A stretch of 64,000 bases of DNA, taken from contig CAJXLK010000017.1 of the NCBI GenBank assembly GCA_913055635.1, forward strand, positions 22,163 through 86,162, in the 5' to 3' direction. The stretch's first letter is position 1; each line of letters starts with the position of its first letter. The translations under genes were made by a program, and so were the position numbers. Under the pieces are notes generated by a model, which saw nothing but the letters and a program-made list of their open reading frames with translations, made no database searches and had not been told where the DNA came from. The stretch comes from an uncultured Bacteroidota bacterium (GTDB lineage Bacteria; Bacteroidota; Bacteroidia; Bacteroidales; UBA12077). Of this stretch, positions 26,494 through 35,677 are shown piece after piece.

Positions 26494-28272
26494 TCAGAAT
26501 AGTTCCAGGTCACCTCCTTCTTCTCCAGCCTCAATTTCAGGGGACTCGCCTTTAGAGACGCTGTCATGGACCTTGAATTCGGTGCTCATGGTGTAGTATT
26601 CCCGCAGCTTCTGCAGGTTTTCCTCCTTACTCTCGCCACTGTAGCTGGAATAAAGTTTAAGGTTGTAGTTAACCGTATTGAGTTGTTCAATGATGTCGCC
26701 AATGACATTTTCGAAATACTCGTAATACTGAATGCGGTTAACCGAATTTTGAACTTCCGAGTAGATTTGTTCACTCTTCTCGTTGTTCTCTTTGAGTTTT
26801 TCTAATATTTGCTGTTCGATCTGCCCTAATTTTTCGAGATAAGCGCGTATTTTTCCCGGCAAATCCTCTGCACCATTGCCCTTATCATAGAGGTTGGCCA
26901 TGGAATCACGTTCCAGCTCCTGGCGGATGGTTTGATAGTCCTCAAAAATGCTGGTCAGCAGCCCCTGATTGTTCTGCAAATCGCCATGCAGCTGGCTGAT
27001 CTGTTGGACGATTGCATCGTCCTTGCTTTCGGTTTGCCCGTTGGTCAGGGTTTTTTTAAGGATATCATTCAATTGCTGCATATACTGATTGACCCGCTCA
27101 TGTCCATCCTTCAGCTGATCGAGGATGGATTGGATTTCATCCCGCTTGTCAGAAAAAGCCCGGGTAAACCGGCAAAAACTCTCGATCTGGCCTTTGGCCT
27201 GATCCAGGTTCTGCTTCAAACCACTCATAAATTCCGGGCTGCCCTGGTCTGAGGCAATATACTGGTTGCACATGGCCGAGACCCGGGTCATGCTCTGGCC
27301 AATTTCAAGAAACTTATCCGAAATCTTCTGGATGGCCGTCTGGTATTCCTTGTTGGTATGCATCAGCTGAGCAGCCTGCAATCCGGCAATATCCCGAATG
27401 CGGATAAAATAATCCGCTTTGGTCTGATCATCTACCTGGTCTTCCTGCTGCTCCATGGCAGAGATTTCTTCCAGCAACTGCTTATGCGTGTGCTGAATAT
27501 GCTCCATCTTTTGTTTGATGATGTCCTGGTATTGTAAATTGGTGACGATGCCGGCAATATTTTCAGAACTGCGCTGGGTCTCGGTTTTTATGGCCGGCAG
27601 ATGCTCACGGATGTTCTGATAATGGCCCGAGTAAGATTCAATCTCCCTTTTTAAAAGGGTTAAAATGTTCTGAATATCCGAGCGTTCCCTGTTAAATTGT
27701 TCTTTTAACTCAAAATGCGCCCGGATCATTTGCTTAAGCTTGGACAACAAAGTCTCAATACTCCCCAGCTGCGCCTTCAACTGCTCCGAAATCTCCTGGA
27801 TGGCCATCGGCGGGACTTCCCGCTCCTGATCAAAGGGTATCTTCAGCTCATAATTGCTCTCCAAAAATTTCAGGCTGGTCAGATTCTGCTTAAAATTCTT
27901 GATGGGGAAAAAACTCTGCCTTAACCGGGAAAGCAAACGGGTAAGGGCTTCAGATATCACTTCAATGTGGCCGTCCAGGATCTCCGTCCTCGATCGCAAT
28001 TCCTGGTACAACTTCTCGATGCCCGCAACCATCTCGGCATTTTCATTGCCCGTGATGTAATGGAATAAATAAGAGGCATTGTCGGAGATCTGCCGGGCTT
28101 GCCCGTGAAAATCGCGAAAATCCCGGTTTAAATTCATGAAATCTTCTGACGACACCTGGTGCAAGGAAACAATTTGTTCATCCACCCGCGTAAAGAAAGC
28201 CGTGAGGTCCTTCAGTGAATAAGCGGTTAATAGCGACTTAAGCTGTCCGGAATCTGTATTTTTTTCGCTCAT
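26494..28272 (-). CDS. Long coiled-coil protein with CheZ-like phosphatase motif
   Basis: 592 residues from the ATG at 28272 (the frame extends two codons to a GTG). Almost wholly alpha-helical with no membrane segment. Near residues 247-257 it reads NLQYQDIIKQK, matching the CheZ catalytic helix in which Asp and Gln four residues apart (D250, Q254 here) attack phospho-CheY. A second similar helix near 516-531 (YEYFENVIGDIIEQ) looks like a repeated, degenerate copy. The protein ends in an acidic stretch and DLELF, reminiscent of the CheY-binding tail of CheZ (acidic then hydrophobic). It lies between a receiver gene and STAS/cheY. Best reading is a CheY-P phosphatase; this is an inference, since the overall length is far above CheZ (about 214). 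Confidence 0.7.
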   Translation of the reverse strand: MSEKNTDSGQLKSLLTAYSLKDLTAFFTRVDEQIVSLHQVSSEDFMNLNRDFRDFHGQARQISDNASYLFHYITGNENAEMVAGIEKLYQELRSRTEILDGHIEVISEALTRLLSRLRQSFFPIKNFKQNLTSLKFLESNYELKIPFDQEREVPPMAIQEISEQLKAQLGSIETLLSKLKQMIRAHFELKEQFNRERSDIQNILTLLKREIESYSGHYQNIREHLPAIKTETQRSSENIAGIVTNLQYQDIIKQKMEHIQHTHKQLLEEISAMEQQEDQVDDQTKADYFIRIRDIAGLQAAQLMHTNKEYQTAIQKISDKFLEIGQSMTRVSAMCNQYIASDQGSPEFMSGLKQNLDQAKGQIESFCRFTRAFSDKRDEIQSILDQLKDGHERVNQYMQQLNDILKKTLTNGQTESKDDAIVQQISQLHGDLQNNQGLLTSIFEDYQTIRQELERDSMANLYDKGNGAEDLPGKIRAYLEKLGQIEQQILEKLKENNEKSEQIYSEVQNSVNRIQYYEYFENVIGDIIEQLNTVNYNLKLYSSYSGESKEENLQKLREYYTMSTEFKVHDSVSKGESPEIEAGEEGGDLELF

Positions 28273-28278
28273 CGGCAC

Positions 28279-28656
28279 TTAATTAACGATTTGTTCAACT
28301 TTCATCAAAAAATTGTTGATGTCAATGGGCTTGTTGATTACATCCTCCGCCCCCAAATCCATAGCTTTTTTGGTATTGTCATGATTGTCATAGGCCGTTA
28401 CCACAACCACCGGATACATCTGCCGATTATGCCCGTTCCTTAACCGCTCCATGAACTCAAAACCGTCCATCCCGGGCATCAATAAATCCAACAGGATTAA
28501 ATCAGGCTGATGGTCATGGATATATTGAACCGCCTGATAAGAATTGCTCATCAACTTAACTTCATAGCCGGCATCTTCCAGTACTGCGCTAAGCAACAAC
28601 AGGTTGGTCTCCGAATCGTCTACCACAAGTATTTTTTTCTTTTCCGATTGTACCAT
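28279..28656 (-). CDS. Single-domain response regulator
   Basis: 125-residue receiver: VVDDSE (D13, D14), phospho-acceptor D57 in LLDLLMPGMDG, VTAYD and the Lys in VINKPID. It is the first gene of the chemotaxis unit, 6 bp before the CheZ-like gene, with a promoter upstream. It could be a second CheY, either the true motor signal or a phosphate sink. Confidence 0.9.
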   Translation of the reverse strand: MVQSEKKKILVVDDSETNLLLLSAVLEDAGYEVKLMSNSYQAVQYIHDHQPDLILLDLLMPGMDGFEFMERLRNGHNRQMYPVVVVTAYDNHDNTKKAMDLGAEDVINKPIDINNFLMKVEQIVN

Positions 28657-28710
28657 CTTTGTTTAATAGGAATTCTTTTTTTAAATTGCACGACTAGTTC
28701 AGTGTCTAAA

Positions 28711-28742
28711 CAAAGATACGCAGAATCGAGACGGAGGTGCAA
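28711..28742 (-). promoter_or_regulatory. Promoter of the chemotaxis operon
   Basis: On the minus strand, TTG at 28742-28740 and an exact TAnnTTTG box (TATCTTTG) at 28718-28711, spacing 21 bp. Expected transcript start near 28704, about 48 bp before the ATG at 28656. The same 205-bp gap must hold the divergent promoter of the Crp-type gene. Confidence 0.6.
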
Positions 28743-28861
28743 GGCTTCCCCAGTGATTTGAATTATTGAGTAAAATGATTTATACATATTTGATAAGATG
28801 AGCCAAATCATCCGGCCAGTCGTAACCCCGTGACAGTGAGATGTACATAAATGTATGAGTG

Positions 28862-29563
28862 ATGAAGGAACAAAAACATATCGATAGCCAACCCAAGCAG
28901 ACCACCCAGGATATCATTCCTTTTCAAAATCTCCTTTCCGGGGAGGAAATTGAGCAAATCAAGGCCCATAGCAACATTGTGACCTATCATGAAAATGATG
29001 TGATCTTTAAGCAGGATACCCGCACTTCCCATTTTATGTATATCCTCTCGGGTTTGATTAAGATATACCGGGAAAATCGCAACAACAAAGTAAAAATCAT
29101 CAAGCTGGGGATCCCCGGAGAGCTTTTAGGGATCAACTCCGTAATGGGAGAGGAAACATTCAGTTATTCAGCGGCTGCCCTTGAAAAGACAACCATCCAA
29201 ATCATAGACTACAATGTACTGGAAACCATTCTGTTAAACAACGGGCAGTTTTCCATGGCTTTGATGGAGAACATTTGTTCCGACAACCTCAACATCTTTA
29301 AACGCCTGATCAGTCAGTCGCAAAAACAATTACCCGGGCGCATCGCCGACATTATCCTTTACTTCTCGGATAACATCTACTACTCCAAAAATTTCACCTT
29401 TCCCCTGACCCGCAGCGAACTGGCCGAATTGGCCGGAACCACGAAAGAAAGCCTGATCCGGACACTGACCGAATTTAAAAACGATAAAATCATCCTGCTG
29501 GAAGGCAAAAAAGTGCAAATCACCAGTGAGGACATTCTCAAAACCCTGAGTCGAATAGGGTAA
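28862..29563 (+). CDS. Crp/Fnr family transcriptional regulator
   Basis: 233 residues. Cyclic-nucleotide-binding-type beta barrel (about 25-145) with the pattern NDVIFKQDTRTSHFMYILSG, a long dimer helix, and a winged helix-turn-helix (LTRSELAELAGTTKESLIRTLTEF). No N-terminal cysteine cluster, so not an oxygen-sensing FNR; ligand unknown. The frame opens at a GTG (28859), but the ATG at 28862 is better. A short palindrome TACATAAATGTA lies at 28844-28855, just before the start, possibly an autoregulatory site (weak). Divergent to the chemotaxis operon, so it might regulate it. Confidence 0.9.
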   Translation: MKEQKHIDSQPKQTTQDIIPFQNLLSGEEIEQIKAHSNIVTYHENDVIFKQDTRTSHFMYILSGLIKIYRENRNNKVKIIKLGIPGELLGINSVMGEETFSYSAAALEKTTIQIIDYNVLETILLNNGQFSMALMENICSDNLNIFKRLISQSQKQLPGRIADIILYFSDNIYYSKNFTFPLTRSELAELAGTTKESLIRTLTEFKNDKIILLEGKKVQITSEDILKTLSRIG

Positions 29564-29593
29564 GATAATTTAGAAAGGAAAGAAAAAGCAGAA

Positions 29594-29989
29594 ATGAGCA
29601 ATCTCAGATACAATTTTCTGATCGCCGACGACATCATCATGAACCGTTTTTTGCTGCGGGAAATTGTGACCGAAATCGCCAACGAAGTCTTTGAAGCCGG
29701 CAATGGAAATGAAGTGATCGACCTGCTGAACAACAAATCCGTTGATATCATTTTAATGGATATCGAGATGCCGGAGATGAACGGGGTCGACACCACCAAA
29801 TTCATCCGCAACAAAATGGAGCCTCCCCTAAGCGAAACCCCGATTATTGCCCTCACTGCACACAATCCGAAAGATTTTTTTGAAAACCACCGCAATGTGG
29901 GATTTGATCATCTGATCACCAAACCCTATTCCATTGAGAAGGTCATGCAGGTGATCTCCACCCTTGACCACATACCAAAATCCAGATAG
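29594..29989 (+). CDS. Single-domain response regulator (receiver only)
   Basis: 131 residues: ADD acidic pair (D12, D13), phospho-acceptor D56 in LMDIEMPEMNG, ALTAH and the Lys of ITKPYS. No output domain. It lies 30 bp downstream of the Crp-type gene and 1 bp before the aminopeptidase start. Receivers of this type often come from hybrid-kinase lineages; its partner is not evident. Confidence 0.88.
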   Translation: MSNLRYNFLIADDIIMNRFLLREIVTEIANEVFEAGNGNEVIDLLNNKSVDIILMDIEMPEMNGVDTTKFIRNKMEPPLSETPIIALTAHNPKDFFENHRNVGFDHLITKPYSIEKVMQVISTLDHIPKSR

Positions 29990-29990
29990 T

Positions 29991-32615
29991 ATGCTTTACA
30001 GATGGATTCTTGCGATCCTTTTAACGGGGCCCCTGATGTTTTCATGCCAGCAGGCGGGGGATATGCCGGAGAAAGGTGTATCAAAAGACCTGGCCCAAAA
30101 AAGAAAAGCGCTGATCTCCGATCTGCACTATAAATTATTTTTTGATATTCCTGACAATGCCCGGGAACCGATCAAAGGTGAAGCCGCCATCACCTTTAAC
30201 CTGAAAGAGCCGGTCAAGCGTTTGGCCCTGGATTTTGATGCCCCGGCCAAAAACCTGCAGTCGGTCAAAAGCAATGGCCGACACCTGCATCATCAGTTCG
30301 CCAACGAACACATTGTCATAGAGGATGAGCAACTTCACCGGGGAGAAAATACCCTCAACATTTCCTTTATTGCCGGTGACCTGTCGCTGAACCGGAATCA
30401 GGAATATATGTACACCCTTTTTGTCCCGGACCGGGCTTCCACGGCCTTTCCCTGCTTTGACCAGCCGGGGTTGAAGGCTTCCTTCCAACTGGAGCTGAAC
30501 ATTCCGCACAAGTGGGCGGCATTGAGCAACGGCGCCCTGCAGTCACGCCGCGACACCGGTGAGCGGGCCCGGCTGAGGTTCACCCAAACCAAACCCATCC
30601 CCACCTATTTGTTTGCCTTTGCCGCCGGCCAGTTCGAAAAAATCACCCGCACCCAAAACGGCACCACCATCAGCATGTACCACCGGGAAACCGACTCCAC
30701 CCGGTTGCATAAAAACCTGGCCCAGGTTTTCGACCTGCATTTCAATGCCCTGAGTTGGCTGGAAGATTATACCGGCATCGAATACCCCTTCCAAAAATAT
30801 GATTTCATCCTGATTCCCTCCTTTCAGTACTCGGGGATGGAACATCCCGGGGCCACCTACTACCGGGCCTCCAAAGCCCTGCTGGAAGAAACGGCCACGG
30901 TGCGGGATGAACTCAACCGGGCCAACCTGATATCGCATGAGACAGCCCATATGTGGTTCGGCAACCTGGTGACCATGGAATGGTTCGACCAGGTATGGCT
31001 CAAGGAGGTCTTTGCCAATTTTATGGCCGATAAAATCACCCGCCCGCAATATCCCGACATCAACCACCCACTGAATTTTCTGCTTAATCACTATCCTGCG
31101 GCCTATTCAGTGGATCGCACCCGGGGGGCCAACCCCATCAACCAGACCTTGCCCAACCTCAGCGATGCCGGCACCCTTTACGGCGACATCATCTATCACA
31201 AGGCCCCGATTGTTATGCGCAACCTCGAGGCCATCACCGGCGAAGACCTCTTGCAGCAAGGCCTTCAAACCTACCTGCAACAACATCAGTACGGCAATGC
31301 TTCATGGGAAGACCTGATCGCCATCCTGGAAACCCAAACCCGGAAGAAAAAGGTGGAAACGGCCCTGGCCGGCCCCCAGAGCAGCCTCTCGGCCTGGAGC
31401 AATACCTGGGTCAACGAACCGGGCATGCCCCGGATCACCCTTCGCAAAAACGGATCCAAGCAGGATCATCAGTACCTGCTGAAACAGCATGATCCCCGCC
31501 AGAAGGAAAGAATATGGAAACAGTACCTGAGCCTGGAGATCGGTCTGGCAGGGGCCTCATCGCCTCAAAAAACCACCCGGCATCAAAAAAAGGTCTTTTT
31601 GGACCAGACGAGCGTCCGGTTGACTGACTTGCCCGACGAAGGAAGGCTGAGTTACGCCATTCCCAACGCCGCAGCCCGGGGATACGGCTATTTTGACCTG
31701 GATGAACAAACCCGCCAATACCTGCTCAGGCATATGGCCCAATTTGAGAACCCCCTGCAACGGGCCAACCTGTGGATCAACCTGTGGGAAAACCTCCTCC
31801 ACCATAACCTCACGCCCGTGGCTTTCCACCAGGCGGTGGTCAAACACCTGCCCCGCGAAACAAACCGCCAGTGTATCAACCTGACCAGCGACTATTTAAC
31901 GACCAACTACTGGCGGTTCCTCACAGAAAAACAAAGAAAAAGCCATCGCCGCGAGACGGAAAGCCTCATATGGAGTTTGATGGAAAAAGCCGGGCGAAAG
32001 GATGTACGTTCCACCTACTTCAAAACCTACCGTTCCATAGCTTACAGCCACGGGGCCACCCAAAAGCTTTACAAAGTGTGGAACAAGAAAAAAAACATTG
32101 AGGGGCTGACCCTCTCGAGCGACGATTACATCCGCCTGGCCTATGAGCTGATGCTCAAACACCCGGCCAAAGCCGACACCATCAAAAAACGGCAGCTGCG
32201 CAGGATTGAAAATGAGGAGAAAAAGCGTGAGTTTCGGTTCATTGCCTCAGCCCTTTCGCCCGTGGCCGCTGAACGGGACCAATTTTTTGAATCCTTACTG
32301 GAAAAGGAAAACCGCCGTAAAGAGCCGTGGGTCAGCCAGGCCCTGCACTACCTGCACCACCCCCTGCGGGCCGAACAATCAACCGGCTATATCCGCCCGG
32401 CCCTGAAAGAACTCAAAGAGATACAGGCCACCGGCGACATCTTCTTTCCCAAAGCCTGGCTCGAGGCAACCCTCTGGGGCCACTCCTCACCCCGGGCCGC
32501 TTCCATCGTGCGGGATTTCCTGAAAGACCATCCCGATTACCCCAACAAGCTGCGGCAAAAAATCCTCCAGTCAGCTGATATGGTTTTTAGAGCGAGTAAG
32601 GAAAAGAAGAAGTAG
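29991..32615 (+). CDS. M1 family aminopeptidase lipoprotein
   Basis: 874 residues from the ATG at 29991; an earlier in-frame start would overlap the receiver gene. Lipobox LMFSC. The zinc motif HETAHMW followed 18 residues later by Glu in WLKEVFANF fits HExxH-x18-E of the M1 (gluzincin) family; the exopeptidase GAMEN-like segment reads SGMEHPG, a variant. The N-terminal beta domain and a helical C-terminal region of about 400 residues are typical. It probably trims peptides outside the inner membrane. The stop codon lies inside the first unit of a tandem repeat array. Confidence 0.92.
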   Translation: MLYRWILAILLTGPLMFSCQQAGDMPEKGVSKDLAQKRKALISDLHYKLFFDIPDNAREPIKGEAAITFNLKEPVKRLALDFDAPAKNLQSVKSNGRHLHHQFANEHIVIEDEQLHRGENTLNISFIAGDLSLNRNQEYMYTLFVPDRASTAFPCFDQPGLKASFQLELNIPHKWAALSNGALQSRRDTGERARLRFTQTKPIPTYLFAFAAGQFEKITRTQNGTTISMYHRETDSTRLHKNLAQVFDLHFNALSWLEDYTGIEYPFQKYDFILIPSFQYSGMEHPGATYYRASKALLEETATVRDELNRANLISHETAHMWFGNLVTMEWFDQVWLKEVFANFMADKITRPQYPDINHPLNFLLNHYPAAYSVDRTRGANPINQTLPNLSDAGTLYGDIIYHKAPIVMRNLEAITGEDLLQQGLQTYLQQHQYGNASWEDLIAILETQTRKKKVETALAGPQSSLSAWSNTWVNEPGMPRITLRKNGSKQDHQYLLKQHDPRQKERIWKQYLSLEIGLAGASSPQKTTRHQKKVFLDQTSVRLTDLPDEGRLSYAIPNAAARGYGYFDLDEQTRQYLLRHMAQFENPLQRANLWINLWENLLHHNLTPVAFHQAVVKHLPRETNRQCINLTSDYLTTNYWRFLTEKQRKSHRRETESLIWSLMEKAGRKDVRSTYFKTYRSIAYSHGATQKLYKVWNKKKNIEGLTLSSDDYIRLAYELMLKHPAKADTIKKRQLRRIENEEKKREFRFIASALSPVAAERDQFFESLLEKENRRKEPWVSQALHYLHHPLRAEQSTGYIRPALKELKEIQATGDIFFPKAWLEATLWGHSSPRAASIVRDFLKDHPDYPNKLRQKILQSADMVFRASKEKKK

Positions 32616-32903
32616 GGAGTAAATTAGTAGGGAGTAAATTAGTAGGGAGTAAATTAGTAGGGAGTAAATTAGTAGGGAGTAATTAGTAGGGAGTAAATTA
32701 GTAGAGAGTAATTAGTAGGGAGAAATTAGTAGGGAGTAAATTAGTAGGGAGTAATTAGTAGGGAGAAATTAGTAGGGAGAAATTAGTAGGGAGTAAATTA
32801 GTAGGGAGTAATTAGTAGGGAGAAATTAGTAGGGAGTAAATTAGTAGGGAGTAAATTAGTAGGGAGTAATTAGTAGGGAGTAAATTAGTAGGGAGTAGGG
32901 AGT
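32611..32903. repeat. Minisatellite of about 20 units of 14-15 bp
   Basis: Unit AGTAGGGAGTAAATT (15), with 14-bp variants AGTAGGGAGTAATT and AGTAGGGAGAAATT. A higher-order 43-bp unit of 15+14+14 recurs from 32685, 32728 and 32785. The array starts at the stop codon of the aminopeptidase gene (TAG inside the first unit). The next 160 bp to the serine-hydrolase gene hold a decayed edge and nothing else. Confidence 0.93.
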
Positions 32904-33065
32904 GCAGAAGTAAGGAGTGAAGGAGTAAGGAGGTCGCTACAAAATATAGGCTACCGGGTAAATGCAGGTTTAATCTGCCAGAATTCTAAGAGTTAGGATC
33001 TGATTGTTATAGACAGGTTAATATCTATAACAGGTGAGCGCTGTTGGTCAGGGCCTAACTCAGTG

Positions 33066-34169
33066 TTAGTCGGTAGAATATTGCCGTTCGGAGTAAAGGT
33101 TCACCAACTCAAACGCCCGGCGATGCAAACCAAAAAGGCCACTTTGATTGGATAAAATTGCAACAAAAATATCCTCATTAGGAATATGCAGTAGAATATG
33201 GCTATTGCCATGTCCGATACCTGCGCGATATAAATATCTTTGTTTTGCATTGAATGCTTTGATCCACCCATAGCCGGGAAAATTCTTCTGGCCTGGAATA
33301 AAATTTAAATGTTTGGCTTTTTTTAGTAAATCTTGAGATACAAGTTTATCCGTAGTCCATGCCTTAAACCATTGCTGAATATCTTCCAGGTTAGAAAAAA
33401 TTCCAATCGCTCCTTCCACATACTTTTTCGGAAATTTTCCAGCCATTTCAAAAGTGGTATCGTTTCGCCGCAAATAAGAAGTAGCCTTATTGGGCACACT
33501 CGTAAACCAACCTTTCTTATAAACACGGCTCTTTTTCATGGCCAATGGCTGAAAAATGTTCTCTTCTACAAATTTTCGGTAAGATTTATTTGTAATTCGC
33601 TCAACTAGATTGGCTAACAAAGCATAATTAAGAATATTTTGCTGGGCTTGTTTACCAGGACTAGTTTTCAGGCCTTTCTTGTCACTAAGAAAGGTCAAAA
33701 TATCATTAAAAGATTTTATATCATTATAAAAATGATCATTTTGAATTAAAGGTAAGCCAGAAGTATGATTAAGTAGATGCTTAACCTGTATGTTGCTACA
33801 ATAAGCAGGTAATCCCGGAAAAATTTCTGATAATAAATCTTCTAATTTTATACGATTTTGCTCCAACAATATTAGAGTACTCATAACAGTGAACTGTTCC
33901 GTTAGAGTGGCAAGGTCATAATTAGTGGTTATACTTGCCATTTTCTTTTCTTCTATATTGGCATATCCGTAAGTTTCTTTTACTTTTAATTCTTCGCCTT
34001 TGATCAAAACAATTCCTACTGATGGAGAATTAGGTCCGTAATATGCACTCAAAATAGAATCTATTTTATGGGACTTTTCACTTTGAGCCAGCAATGTATT
34101 TCCTGATAGTAGGACCATCAGCAAAATAAAACTGGTACTTAAAATAGATAAATGGAACAATCTATTCAT
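33066..34169 (-). CDS. Secreted serine-hydrolase (beta-lactamase fold) homologue, active site degenerate
   Basis: 367 residues, signal peptide to about 29 (LMVLLSGNTLLAQ). The fold is that of class C beta-lactamase/esterases: NYDLATLTEQFT, NHTSGLP, and a late SHILLHIPNED segment. The nucleophile motif S-x-x-K is replaced by T88-L-T-E91, and the Y-x-N motif reads ILN. So the usual catalytic Ser and Lys are missing and the protein is likely inactive as a hydrolase, perhaps a binding protein. Start overlaps the end of the TPR gene by 8 bp, so the two are translated together. AT content is higher than in neighbouring genes, hinting at a different history. Confidence 0.82.
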   Translation of the reverse strand: MNRLFHLSILSTSFILLMVLLSGNTLLAQSEKSHKIDSILSAYYGPNSPSVGIVLIKGEELKVKETYGYANIEEKKMASITTNYDLATLTEQFTVMSTLILLEQNRIKLEDLLSEIFPGLPAYCSNIQVKHLLNHTSGLPLIQNDHFYNDIKSFNDILTFLSDKKGLKTSPGKQAQQNILNYALLANLVERITNKSYRKFVEENIFQPLAMKKSRVYKKGWFTSVPNKATSYLRRNDTTFEMAGKFPKKYVEGAIGIFSNLEDIQQWFKAWTTDKLVSQDLLKKAKHLNFIPGQKNFPGYGWIKAFNAKQRYLYRAGIGHGNSHILLHIPNEDIFVAILSNQSGLFGLHRRAFELVNLYSERQYSTD

Positions 34170-35511
34170 CTCGGGACTGATTTTTGCAATAAGTTTTAAT
34201 CATTTGCCGGGCCTTTTCGAAACCCAGGTCCAGGGCTTTGTAAAAGTCCTCGCAACCTTTGCCGAACTTATTGATGGAAACGGTTGAGACTCCACGATTG
34301 TAGTAGGCCATGGCATAGGTACTGTCCAGGCCAATGGCTTTTGAGTAGTCATTGATGGCTTTTTGATGTTTTTTCTGAATGCCATAGGAAACGCCCCGGT
34401 AATAATAAGCTTCCTTATAAGTTGAATCAAGAGATATGGCCTGAGAATATTGTTCAATGGCCGATGAATGGTTTTTCAGGTTGGCCAGGGTCATTCCGAG
34501 GAGAAAATGAGCCTTTGTATGCCTGGGCTTCAGATTGAGGGTTTTTTGCAGGTCATTGCGGGCTGCCTTAAAATCGCCTTTGTGCATGCGGGCCAAACCA
34601 CGGTTAAACCATAACTTTTCATTTTCGGGCTCATTTTCCAGAACCTCAGAAAAATCGGCGATGGCCTTCTGATAATTTTGAACCTGCGAATGGGCATGGC
34701 CCCGATAGTAAAGGGCATCCCGATGGGGCTTTTCGTACTCCAAGGCCTCGGAAAAATCAGGGATGGCATTTTTATACTGGTTCAAAAGAAAATGCAAATA
34801 CCCCCTTTGATAATATAGCTTCTGACTGCCTCCGGTTAGTTCTATGATCCGGGTATAATCACTGATTGCCTCCTCATAATTTTTGGTATCGGACAAGGCT
34901 TTTGCCCTTTGCTTGTAAATGCCAAGATTATCCATCCCCAAATTCAGGGCTTTGGAGTAATCGTCAACCGCTTTTTGTTTTTTGCCCAGTTCCCGGTAAG
35001 AAGCGCCTCGGTTAAAGTAGGCATCCGCAAAGGTGCTGTCCAGTTTAATGACACTCGTAAAATCTCTCACCGCTTTATTAAAGTTCTCTTGTTTCATCCT
35101 GGCCACTCCCCTATTATAATAGGGCTCAGGGGTTTCATTATCCAGATGAATCGATTGGGTAAAATCTTTGATGGCCCGATTGATTTTATCCAGATCTGCA
35201 TAGCTCATACCCCGGTAAAAATAGCCACGGGCATCGGTTGAATCGATTTTTAAAGCCTTGTTGTAAGCATCAATAGCTGGTTTATACTGCTCCAGGGAAT
35301 CCAGGGCCAGTGCTTTGGCCTGGAAAAACTCGGCACGGCTGTCGTCCAGCCACAGCGCCCGGTCATACTGCTCAATGGCTTGTTCAAAGCGAGCCGAATC
35401 GGACAATTCTTTTCCCTGGGTGTAATAATAAGTGGCGATTCTTGGCTTTAACAGAAAAAAACCCGCCACCAAAATCACCACGATTATAAGGGGTATCAAC
35501 CATTTTTTCAT
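34162..35511 (-). CDS. Membrane-anchored tetratricopeptide repeat protein
   Basis: 449 residues. N-terminal membrane anchor (WLIPLIIVVILVAGFFLL) followed by about twelve TPR units of 34 residues with the A-x-x-Y/F-N-R-G and A-I-x-D-Y-S-K-A-I patterns (e.g. YYNRGVARMKQENFNKAVRDF). TPR proteins act as scaffolds for protein complexes. It shares a promoter at 35585-35614 and overlaps the serine-hydrolase-like gene. Partner not known. Confidence 0.88.
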   Translation of the reverse strand: MKKWLIPLIIVVILVAGFFLLKPRIATYYYTQGKELSDSARFEQAIEQYDRALWLDDSRAEFFQAKALALDSLEQYKPAIDAYNKALKIDSTDARGYFYRGMSYADLDKINRAIKDFTQSIHLDNETPEPYYNRGVARMKQENFNKAVRDFTSVIKLDSTFADAYFNRGASYRELGKKQKAVDDYSKALNLGMDNLGIYKQRAKALSDTKNYEEAISDYTRIIELTGGSQKLYYQRGYLHFLLNQYKNAIPDFSEALEYEKPHRDALYYRGHAHSQVQNYQKAIADFSEVLENEPENEKLWFNRGLARMHKGDFKAARNDLQKTLNLKPRHTKAHFLLGMTLANLKNHSSAIEQYSQAISLDSTYKEAYYYRGVSYGIQKKHQKAINDYSKAIGLDSTYAMAYYNRGVSTVSINKFGKGCEDFYKALDLGFEKARQMIKTYCKNQSRDE

Positions 35512-35584
35512 CCTGGTAGAAATTTCGCGTTAACAATATTTGATCAAACCATATATATACAAAAGTTCACTTGCAATCATTTTC

Positions 35585-35614
35585 CAAAGATAGGAGATTT
35601 TTGGCACAAATCAA
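35585..35614 (-). promoter_or_regulatory. Promoter of the TPR gene
   Basis: TTG (35614-35612) and an exact TAnnTTTG box TATCTTTG (35592-35585) with 19 bp between, 73 bp before the ATG. Same layout as the tRNA-Asp promoter at 62021-62050. Confidence 0.62.
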
Positions 35615-35677
35615 TTCCTCTCATTTGATAAGGAAATTTCTTCATGTGCTTCGGACAAATATAAATAAAATAGAAAG

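Noticed and set aside
32611..32903. CRISPR array
   Set aside because: Units are contiguous without unique spacers, and no cas genes are in the window.
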